Shown here: positions 55,801 through 64,000 of the stretch, piece after piece
How positions within the stretch are numbered: the first letter of the stretch is position 1
How the letters are laid out: the number at the start of each line of letters is the position of its first letter
Origin: Edaphochlamys debaryana
Lineage: Eukaryota; Chlorophyta; Chlorophyceae; Chlamydomonadales
Assembly (NCBI GenBank): GCA_016858145.1
Contig: JAEHOE010000005.1
Location: 806,001-870,000, forward strand
Direction of reading: 5' to 3'
Length of the DNA: 64,000 nt
Translations under genes and position numbers: made by a program
The notes under the pieces: generated by a model
What the model saw: the letters and a program-made list of their open reading frames with translations, nothing else
The model's database searches: none
What the model was told of the DNA's origin: nothing

Positions 55801-57284
55801 AAGTCGCGCGCCTCGGTGGGGGGCACGCCGTCGCCCTGCGGCAACGACCCGGGCCAGGGCATAGACGTCATTGGACAGGCAAGCCGTTGCGCTGCGGCCT
55901 CGCTGCTTTGAGGTCGCTTTACTCGCTACCAGCATAGGGTCAGCACACCAGCCAATGTGACCAAGTATGCCAGTAGCCGCAGAGCGCAGGGGCCCTCGCC
56001 CGAGCCCCCGCCATACCGCTGATCTGCAGCAACGTGGCATGTGCGTGCTCACCTGTGTGGAGCAGGCCACCAGCAGGGCCTGGGCCTTGGAGAAGTCGTA
56101 CCCCTCGCCGTGCTCCGCCATGTCCACCAGCTGGGGCCTGCGCGCAGCGGCAGGTGCACGGCCGTCGGCGGTGCGGTGGTCAAGGGCAGCGCGCCGACGG
56201 CAGGACTCTCCATACAACCACCGGTGCAGGTACTTTTTCGCTGAGACGCGAACCTCGTTTGAGCAACCGGCCTGCCGCGCCCGCTATGCCAGCCCGCTGG
56301 TACACAGGACATTGAGTTCTTCATGACATATCTCGGCCTCGTTTGTGAGCTTGGGGCGCCCTCCGGGGTGACGGGGCGCACCGCCTCGTCACCCCGAGGA
56401 GGGACCATAGCCCACGGCCAAACGCAGGGTGGCCTTTCAGAGCTCAGGGGCGGCTCAGGCGGCTTCGAAGTCGGTGGCGCTGATCCGCAGCCCCGTTCCC
56501 CCTGTTCCCCCTGTTCAAGCCGAGCCTCTGCAGAGCAAGCCCCCCGCCCGTGCTCCTCCTCAAAGCATCGCCAGCTGAAGCAACCTCCAACATGCGCCTT
56601 GAAACTGAAGGGCGACCTCCGATGCTGGTCATAACAAGGTTGCCTGGCTGCCTCGTTTCGTTCCCTCAACCTGTTAGTGTAAGGAAACAACTCACCAGAA
56701 GGCGCCCGCCGTACGCAGCATGCCGCAGAGCTTCTCCGCAATTTCCTTGGAGAAGCCGTACTCCGTGCCGTACATGACCAGCACGGGCTTCATGTCGGGC
56801 GACGGCCCCGCCTCCTTGGGGGCCTGGGCCGCGGCAGGCGCCTGGCTGGCGGGCGCTGCCTTGGCGCCGGCCCTGGGGCCCTTCAGGAAGGAGTCAAAGT
56901 CCACCGGGTTGCGTGTGTCCACGTCATCACTGGCGTTCCTGTAGAACGCGTCGATGGGGCCGCTCGTCCTGCCTGCTGGCTGCTGGCTGCCAGTGCTGCC
57001 CACGGGCTCGACGGCCTTGAGGAAGCCGTCGAAATCCTGAGGGGTTGAGGGCATTTCAGACAGCAATGAAGAAAGCGCACAAAGAGCGCGAAGCGGACGG
57101 ATGCTGAGTGAGGCGGGGGGGGGAAGGGGCGGTGGGTGGGGGTACGCGCAGCTCCCACCGTCCGCTCGTGGTCCCCTTGACCGCGCCGACTCAGGAGGTA
57201 CCAAGTCACTGGTACACCCGCCGCGAGCGCCCAGCGCCAGTAGCTGCTGGGCCACTTTGAGGCCGAAGCGCTGCCGGCGTCCAT
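52844..57284 (-). CDS. Membrane-anchored NADPH diflavin (FMN/FAD) reductase, CPR/CysJ type
   Basis: Moves electrons NADPH > FAD > FMN > acceptor. Twelve exons in transcript order: 57284-57159, 57036-56696, 56137-56053, 55835-55726, 55446-55259, 55077-54857, 54715-54573, 54403-54166, 54014-53934, 53806-53723, 53546-53244 and 53080-52844. All are GT-AG and in phase, giving 718 residues. An N-terminal helix (YWRWALAAGVPVTWYLL, about 15-31) is a membrane anchor as in P450 reductase. The linker repeats DFDxFLK at 43-49 and 88-94. FMN domain: VLVMYGTEYG (127-136), CSTQGDGVPP, FSVCALGDQSYTHFC. FAD: YLPGDALGLYPTNDP, RLYS (495-498). NADPH: GPGTGLAPFR (568-577), YVCGDA (668-673), terminal GRYQRDVWY. 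The FAD and C-terminal segments look more like sulfite reductase flavoprotein (CysJ) than canonical P450 reductase. An Asn/Gly/His/Ala repeat interrupts the connecting domain. The acceptor is unknown. Confidence 0.85.
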
Positions 57285-57720
57285 CTGCGCGCGCGTTATG
57301 GATGTGAGGCCGCGGGCCGCTCAACACATAAGCGGTCGCGATGTTTGGCGCTGTATACGTGTGAATGCAGCTGATGTAAAGCACGGTGAAGGAGGAGGGG
57401 GCGCAGAGGTTGGGCAAAGGGGATCAGGCGCGGATGCAGTGTGGTCGGCCGCGGTGAGAGGCGCACCAGCCCAGCTTAAGAGGTTGTTCTAGCCAAAGTC
57501 CAGGTAGAGCACGGATGCGTCGCAAGCGGTTCGAAAGAACCGAGGGACCTCTCATCGCGCTGGATCCAGTTGTGAAGCATTTGAAGCTCAAGTCGCGTCT
57601 GCTACAAGCTCCGCGGCAGACTCCTTATAAGCACTGCTTCCCCACACCCCATACACCTCGACCTCTCTTCACAGGCACATAGGACACGCCGCTGAACGTA
57701 CTCGCTCTCAGTAAGCCAGA
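57285..57720. other. Divergent promoter region (diflavin reductase / CKS1)
   Basis: 436 bp between start codons on opposite strands. A TATAA at 57626-57630 lies about 90 bp upstream of the CKS1 ATG. No ORF is supported. Confidence 0.4.
57626..57630 (+). promoter_or_regulatory. Candidate TATA box of CKS1
   Basis: 'cttataag' about 90 bp before the ATG, a plausible distance for a short 5' UTR. Position-based. Confidence 0.4.
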
Positions 57721-58227
57721 ATGGCTCAGAACAACATTCAGTACTCCGAGAAGTATTATGACGATGTCTACGAGTACAGGTTAGCACATAAGTTGCCGCC
57801 GCTAGCTCCGGCTGCGACTGAGGCGCTTCGCTACCCCCCGGCGCGCAGGCACGTCGTCCTTCCGCCTGAGATTGCCCAGCTGCTTCCCAAGGGCCGCCTT
57901 CTATCAGAGGTAAGCTCGCTCTGTCAGCTGGGCTCGTCTGCAGCCTGCTCCTGGCCTTCCTGGCGTGGACGGAGAATTGCATGCGTGAACCCCCCCGCAG
58001 AACGAGTGGCGCGCGCTTGGCGTCCAACAGTCACGCGGCTGGGTCCACTATGCTGTGCACCGGCCAGAGCCTCACATCATGCTATTCAGGTGAGGCGCGT
58101 TCGAAAGGGCGGGCTTTGCAGTTCTCGCTCCCCCTACCTTCACGCCTCTTGCAATGCATTTTTGCGCAGGCGTCCTAAGGGCTACGGGCAAGGGCCTGTC
58201 GACCCGGCCGCGCTCCAAGTCCAGTAA
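57721..58227 (+). CDS. CKS1: Cyclin-dependent kinase regulatory subunit CKS1
   Basis: Small adaptor that binds CDKs and phospho-threonine targets and is needed for cell-cycle progression. Four exons: 57721-57779, 57849-57909, 58001-58089 and 58170-58227, GT-AG and in phase, 88 residues, the normal CKS size. Nearly every family hallmark is present: [60 protein letters not shown] and then RPKGYG. The HxPEPHI hinge that controls domain swapping is intact, as are the anion-pocket residues. The exon joins all fall at R/RH-type phase-2 or phase-0 sites. Head to head with the diflavin reductase. Confidence 0.97.
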   Translation: MAQNNIQYSEKYYDDVYEYRLAHKLPPLAPAATEALRYPPARRHVVLPPEIAQLLPKGRLLSEVSSLCQLGSSAACSWPSWRGRRIACVNPPAERVARAWRPTVTRLGPLCCAPARASHHAIQVRRVRKGGLCSSRSPYLHASCNAFLRRRPKGYGQGPVDPAALQVQ

Positions 58228-59340
58228 GGGCGGTTTCGCCCATTGACGACCGACTTGCGGCGAGAGCCACACTTGACGCGCACCAGCGTGCGGGAAGAAG
58301 TGACGATGATGGCACGGGCGGCTGAGGCATAGGGGTGACTGGTGACACTGGGGTGAAAGGCGACTCGCTTGGCCGTCCTGAGGGGGGTTGCACGCCGGCA
58401 GGGGGGCGGGGGGGGGGCTGGCGGTGCAAGCCAGGGAAGATTCCGGCTCGGAGGATGTGCAACGCTGTGCAATTGTGCGGTGACTAGACTCTAGTGACGG
58501 TAGGCACAGGAATGGGCTTACGCCTCGGCACGTAGTGAGGTAGCCTAGACAGAGGTGGCAAGGGACCTGGCGGACACGGTGCAGCGGGGGCGCCGTGCAT
58601 TCATGAGGTTTGGCCGTATATAACTCTCTCTTATTTACACGATCGCCAGCCGCGCTCTTTCAGCGGCAGGCAGATTGAACTGACGTCCGGTCCAACCCTG
58701 ACCGGTGACACATGTCATGTCCGGCGTTCGTGAAGGCTCAAGGCCACGTGAAGCTGTCTGGGTGAAGGTGATAGTACGTCTACTCTCAAGCTAGTCCTGT
58801 CCCCACCCACTACGCAAGCAGTCCTCCCGCCAGCATGCAGTCCCAAAGTCGCAAGACCCGCGTCGATCCAGTGCCGCCCGACCCGTACCCTTCAGCCCTC
58901 TCGCCCGACAGTCAACAATCCACACATAAATTCAAAACTGGTAGCAATCCTACGCCGGCTCAGCAAGTGATTGTAGGGCGGGGTATCATGTGCAACCCCA
59001 GACTGTCATGCAAGTATAGGGTGTCAGCGAGTGCGCCACACCCACGGCCCTTGGGCCCGAAGCACACCATACGCCTACCTGCCTGTCACTGGCTAGGCCA
59101 TGCCTGATCTGGCATGCATATATCGTGCGGCTCCGGCGTGCATTAGTGTCCCAAAAGGGGCATATGTCCAACAGTCCAATAGTCCACGTCAACACAAGCA
59201 CCACGCATCTTCCTCAGTCCCTTGCTTAGTCCCTTCCTTGGTCCCTTCCCGATCACGAATCCCCCAAATTACGAACAGGTGAATGAAACACGATCTGTCA
59301 AGCTGCTGCCGGTGGCACGCGTGTTCCAGAGTGGCACGCC
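58228..59340. other. Convergent intergenic region (CKS1 / 5'-nucleotidase)
   Basis: 1.1 kb. A TATATAA sits at 58617-58623 with no recognised gene after it. TTACA at 58635-58639 (TGTAA on -) lies about 700 nt beyond the nucleotidase stop. No coding ORF is convincing. Confidence 0.4.
58635..58639 (-). terminator. Candidate poly(A) signal TGTAA for the 5'-nucleotidase gene
   Basis: TGTAA on the minus strand, far (about 700 nt) from the stop; position-based and weak. Confidence 0.25.
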
Positions 59341-62300
59341 TTACTCCTGCTCCGCAACGTTGATGATTCGGCCCTGCAGGACGCGGAAGAGAAAGGCGGA
59401 AGGGTCTCAGACCAAGTCGCTACCACAGTCCCCCCACTTGCCCAAATCCTCTCCCCAGGGCAATGGGCTGCAAGCCGGGAGACCTTGCGCTACCGCTATC
59501 GCTCACCTCGACCATGGGCGCAATCGTGTAGTACCCCTCCTCGGGGTGTGGCACGGCCAGGCCGTGCGTGCGCTGCTGCGCCTCAAGGGTGACCTGGTTG
59601 GCCACCTCGGGGTCCACGGGGCCATCGTCTGCGCCGCCGTCTGCCATGGCCGCCAGACTGCACAGGGACAAGAGGCGAAGGGGTATGGGTGAGAGGGTGT
59701 GCGGGGGCTCAGCCCAAACAGTCGCGGATGGGGATGCCCAGCATCAGGCCACTGCGCCACCGGTACGCGAGCAGTTCCCGTGCGCCCCGGCCTTCTCACT
59801 TGCTCATGCTCTGCACCGACTTGACCTTCTTGATCCACCTGAGAGCAGCAAGAGAGCATGGCACAGAACGGTCAGCAAGGGGAGAACGTGGACAGGCAAG
59901 AAGACAACCCAATGGTGCGCCGGAGCGGGTTCCCTATTCGGCTCCCGACATGCCAGCCAGAAAGGGGACCCGGACCCGCGCGCAGACCGTGCCCATGGAG
60001 CCCCACGTGCCTTCGTGTGAGCGAGCGCAGGTAGATCTTCTTGCCGTCCCACTTGTTGAGCACGCGCAGCTGCACGAAGTGGCATTTGATGGTGCTGGGG
60101 ATGACCACGCCCGTCTCCGAGTCCACCAGCTGCTTGCACTCCTGCAGGCGGACCGCGGGACAAGCGGTGCGGTTAGCCTCGGAGCTTGTCGCTCGGGAGG
60201 AGAGCCAAGGCGATGGCGTCGTTGATCAACCCCCGAACCCAAGAGCTTCCATCAGCTGCGTATAGGCACAACCCCAAGCTCAACCACGTCACGACCCCAG
60301 CCTCACCGCGAAGACGTTGAAGCCGTCCTTGCCCTGCGATGCAACGGAGAGGATCAGGCCAGGCCTCAGAAGTGCGGAGTTATGCAGACATCCCCGTATG
60401 ACGGCTGCGCCTTGCGGAAACACCCAGCCCACGTGGCTCTTCCGTGCACGCCCCCTTGACCTTGCCCATAACCAGCTTGTTGCCGGCGCCCCCCGCACCT
60501 GTGCGAGGTACTCCTTGACGGCGACGCGGTATTTCCGCTCCAGGTCCAGCGGCTCGGGCTCGCACTCCCACTCGGTGGTGTACACGGAGCCCTGCACGAT
60601 GCGCTGCCCGGGCGGCTTGCGGGGGTCGAACTTGAACTGCGGAGCAGTAACAGCGCGGGGCACGGGCGATAGCTCAGGGGATGAGGGAGAAGGCATAGGT
60701 CGCGTAGACGTGAGCTGAGGTGGTGGGGCGGAAAGGCAGGTGCGTCGGGAGGGCGGCCGCGGCAGCGCGGCTGCAGGTGCCCTGCTTGCCTTGAGGCCGG
60801 AGACTTGCGGGAAGCGGCCCTCCAGCTTGGGCCACTGCGAGACGCCGTTCTCCAGCGCCGTGATGACCTGCCAGCCCGTGCACTCGAGAACGCAGGTCAT
60901 GTCCACCATGGGCAGGATGGACACGAAGTCCCTGGCCTTGAGCTTGCCCTTGGGGTGGATCATGTCCGACCTGAAGCCAAGAAGGAAAGCACCGGGGGGC
61001 TCAGGCATCGTCTCCTCAGACCCGGTACTGGCGTGCATGGGTACCGTGAAGCACGAGTGAGGGACTAGAGGCATAGGGATGTGGGTCGGCTGCGAAATGT
61101 AGGGCAGAGAATGGCTGCCACAGGTGCCACTCTTACCGTAGAGAGCCCGAGTTGAGGATGGCGATCTCCGCGCCCGCCGCCTTGCGCCACACGTCCGCCA
61201 CGAAGTTGCCCAGGTTGGACTCCCGGTTGCGCACCACCTGGAACCGCCCATCCAGGTCCTCCAGCGTCTCGCCTGTTAGGGAAACAGAGTAGATGTAGTA
61301 AGGTTTGTGTATGGTTGGGAATGCGGTGACTGCATGGCTGGTCTCTGCAGCAAGCATCCGTCACGCCAAGGCTGGTAGCCAGGGCAACGCTTACCGATCT
61401 CCTCGTCCATCTTCTCGCCCATAAGCTTCATGTACTCATCCACAATCTGCGAGGCCAGCCCATGCAGAAACTCAGCAAAGCAAACAGGACTAGAGTTTTA
61501 AGAGTAAGGACGCATGCGCCTAGGCCCAATTTGCCCTCCCTGCTGCGCTCACGTCCTTGGTTGCGGGGTCCTCCGGCACCGAGCCGTCGATGACGATGCG
61601 CTCCACGCTCATCTTGGGGTCGGGGCAGTTGTCGGGCAGCTCCACCTCGATGATAGACATGTCACGGAAGTCCGTGCCTGTACGGGAAGGCACGTGCAGG
61701 AGATGCAGCAGGGAGTCAGGTTTTTTGACTCAAAACACTAAGACGACGTCAGCGGCGGAAGGCGGCAGGTGCGGCGGTCCCCGGCAGAGTCTATGGGTAG
61801 TTCTGACTGAATAGTGCAGTGTCCCTGGTGCCCTCAGCGCTTACCTGACTTGATCATGAGGTTGTTGTGGGGCTCGATGAACGCCGAGACGTAGTGGTGG
61901 TCGTGTCCGCCCAGGATGAGGTGGAACTCGGGCACCTCGGCCGCCAGCTTGCGGTCGTTGGGCTCGCGCATGTGCGTCAGCGCAATCAGCACCTCGGCGC
62001 CCTGGGCCTGGGGGGGGAAGGGGGAGGGGGAGGAGAGGGGAGGAGGGGGGAGGGCGGGGGCGGAGCGTTGATGCGAGCGGCCAACCAGAATGTCGGTCAC
62101 GGACAGCGCCGTCCAATGCCAGAGGGGCCATAGCTCCACCCCGCCCTCCTGCCTCTGCACTTCTTCACCCCCCGGCCCCTTACCTTCATCTCCCTCGCCG
62201 CCGCCCGCCCGACCTCCACGAAGTCCTTGTACACCATGTCCGCCACGTTGACCGCCCCCAGCGTCTCCAGCCACTCCTCCTCCACCAGCCCCACGATGCC

Positions 62301-64000
62301 CACTTTGATGCCGTGCCAGTCCTGCAGCCACGTCGTGCCCGCGTTGGCGTACGGCTTGTCTGCGGGGGCAAAGGTGCACGGCAGTCAGTGTTGCGGCAGG
62401 TGTGGTGCTTGTGCACGGGGCAGGGGCATTATGCGCACAAGAGGCGGGCTGTGAGGCACATGCGGTGGTGTGAGGTGTCGTCTGTCGCCTCACCTGACCC
62501 GTGCTCGAGGACGTTTGCCATGAGCCATGGGAAGTTGCATTGCGAGTTGAGCTTCAGCAGGTTGTCCAGGCCGTAGTCGAACTCGTGGTTCTGGCACACA
62601 CAAGCGCCAACGGAAAGAGTTGTCATTACTCAAGTTTGCACCGTTTGACGTGGATCGGATCCGGATTCCATGTGGATTTGGTCATCTGTGAATTGTGTCC
62701 CACGCCCTTTGCTTCGGCAGCCGCTGCAGGCACTCACCCCGATGCAGGCCACATCAACACCGATCCTGCAGACAGGGCAGACAGAGTGCCAGGATGTGAG
62801 CAAGATCAGCAGGACAGAAGAACGACGCCTCCGATGGGCACGGCTCGAAGGCGGGGCTCCCGCGCCGTGGAAGTCTAGGACCCTTGGCGAGTCTCGGTCT
62901 ATTGTGCCGCTGGCCTCGCAGAACGCAAACAGCCGGCAGTCGCGCCCACTCAAGTGTCAGTCCCCGGACCGGCAGGCCTGCCCCGTGGCTGCACACTGTC
63001 TTGGCCCCGTCGGGCCGGCCCGCCCGCTCCTCCCGTACGACCGCTCATGCACCACTCACTCGTTGAGGATGGGGACCATCTGTTTCCCGAGCGTCATGGT
63101 GGACATGAGGGACGGGTTGTCTGCGGCGTTGCAACACAGCAAGGGGCGAAGCACGTCAGGGCCGGATGCAAGGAGCCGCGGCAGGCAGCGGGACACCGTC
63201 TCAGAGCTACCGGGCGTAACCGTGGGGGCACAACACAGCATGGCGCCCCGCAGTCTCACGCCGTGATTGCCCCTGTCGACCTTTGGGTCCACAGCTTGTC
63301 CCAGCAGGGGATCCCCGTGTGAATATAGTAAGCTGTCGTGGAACCCCTCCTACCCACAGCAGCCCCAACAACCCTGCGCTCACAGGCGTCACCGCTGAAG
63401 AGGACCAGGGGGTTGGCGCCGGAGGCCTTGACCTCCTTGACCTGGCCGGCGGCAAGGGGACAGGGTTGGGTGCTGACATGAGACGGTGCACGGGATCTCA
63501 GAAGCCCCCAACAGAAGCACGCTAGGGCCAGAGCGAGCTCGCGCAGCCGAAACCATGTCGTCAACGACCCAGAATGGCCGCAAGGCGCCAGCCGATCATC
63601 GCTAGGGAAATGGTCGCATTATGTGTGCACATGCTTGAGGACACTCAGCGGCCGCAAAACCCCCGCGTCCTGGGTTTGTGGACACGCGCGCATTGCTCCA
63701 CACATGCGGCCGCACCTTGCCCGCCAGACGGGCTGCGCCACCCTTTGGCTCCCGCGCTTGCTCCTCGATGTTGTATACTGCAATATGGGACGTGTTTGCA
63801 AGTGAGTGCGCGAGCGGGACAAAAGTGTCGCGCCCACGAGCCGGGTCCCAGACAAACATGGCCTCGCCCGCTTGCCATATTGAAACATGTCCGCTTATCT
63901 TACCATCGTTGAAGTGCAGGATGGTAAGCTTCCTGCTGGCACTGTATTGCGTTGTGGATTCTGCCTTCTTAAACGAGCCGCGGTTCGCTGGTGTCACGAC
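59341..64000 (-). CDS. 5'-Nucleotidase family metallophosphoesterase (UshA/CD73-like), 5' end beyond the window
   Basis: Binuclear-metal phosphatase family that hydrolyses nucleotides or related phosphoesters. Eighteen exons in transcript order: 64000(partial)-63904, 63777-63716, 63441-63384, 63120-63060, 62765-62738, 62590-62494, 62359-62184, 62007-61845, 61677-61553, 61446-61395, 61272-61137, 60970-60790, 60636-60499, 60333-60307, 60141-60011, 59838-59800, 59657-59507 and 59373-59341. Metal and catalytic motifs are in order: LTILHFNDVYN, VLFSGDAYNPS, IGVDVACIGNHEFDYG, LIALTHMREPND and LILGGHDHHY. The 5'-nucleotidase C-terminal domain follows (ESNLGNFVADVWRKAAGAEI, ILNSGSLR, YTTEW). A roughly 130-residue C-terminal extension (WIKKVKSVQS...GRIINVAEQE) is not part of the usual fold. 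Two introns use GC donors (60789 and 60010), the first required to join GLK to FKFDPRK. No initiator Met is in the window. Confidence 0.88.
61994..62060. repeat. Polypurine tract in nucleotidase intron
   Basis: About 60 nt of G/A on the + strand, so the transcript carries a long polypyrimidine tract before the acceptor at 62008. Confidence 0.7.

Noticed and set aside
58835..59107. 90-codon + ORF after CKS1
   Set aside because: Composition and codon use are unlike the genes here, no homology is recognised, and it lies in a convergent 3' region.
60005..60007. GT donor CAC|GTGGGG in the nucleotidase gene
   Set aside because: Phase 0 would shift the following exons (WIKKVKSVQS, NLAAMADGG) out of frame.
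1..64000. tRNA, rRNA, riboswitch and bacterial-type promoter signals
   Set aside because: None could be recognised by eye. A tRNAscan/Infernal run would be the decisive test.

Overview
The window is nuclear DNA from a GC-rich, intron-rich eukaryote, most likely a chlorophyte green alga (volvocine/Chlorophyceae-like). The evidence is the gene content: a plastid-type EPSP synthase with a transit peptide, a plastidic DPE1-type 4-alpha-glucanotransferase, myo-inositol-phosphate synthase, and an AT74-like histidine phosphatase. It is supported by very high GC at third codon positions, many short GT-AG introns plus several GC-AG introns, and TGTAA motifs (the chlorophyte poly(A) signal) downstream of several genes. 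No bacterial operons, CRISPR arrays or tRNA/rRNA genes were recognised. Exon boundaries were worked out by hand from splice consensus, reading phase and family conservation. Almost all models close in phase over their whole length.

Layout: (1) 1-4140, the 3' end of a non-LTR retrotransposon ORF, its tail, and a degenerate GC-rich repeat region. (2) 4.6-14 kb, inositol-phosphate synthase (+), an armadillo-repeat protein (-) and THO complex subunit 6 (+). (3) 14.5-23.4 kb, a large unknown low-complexity protein (-), an EED/LRWD1-type WD40 protein (+) and organellar ribosomal protein L17 (-). (4) 23.7-27.5 kb, EPSP synthase (+). (5) 28.9-38.7 kb, a four-TM proteolipid-like protein (-), a PKG-like AGC kinase with a large insert and a DLG motif (+), and a DHHC palmitoyltransferase (-). 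(6) 39.1-45.7 kb, THO complex subunit 7 (-), a coiled-coil ORF (+) and a histidine phosphatase (+). (7) 47.3-50.7 kb, DPE1 (+), followed by a 574-bp hAT-like MITE. (8) 52.8-57.3 kb, a membrane-anchored diflavin reductase (-). (9) 57.7-58.2 kb, CKS1 (+). (10) 59.3 kb to the end, a 5'-nucleotidase family phosphoesterase (-), cut by the window edge.

Neighbouring genes almost always alternate in strand, giving short head-to-head intergenic regions (287-655 bp) that probably act as shared promoters. There is no single pathway. Two subunits of the same mRNA-export complex (THO6 and THO7) lie about 25 kb apart, and starch/glucan, shikimate and inositol metabolism are each represented by one housekeeping enzyme.

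No clearly undescribed multi-gene system was found. The most unusual items are the proteolipid/M6-like tetraspan protein, the AGC kinase with a roughly 270-residue insert and DLG instead of DFG, the CysJ-like but membrane-anchored diflavin reductase, the recurrent GC-AG introns, the hAT-type MITE, and a locus (31.42-31.53 kb) where both strands look like a first exon.
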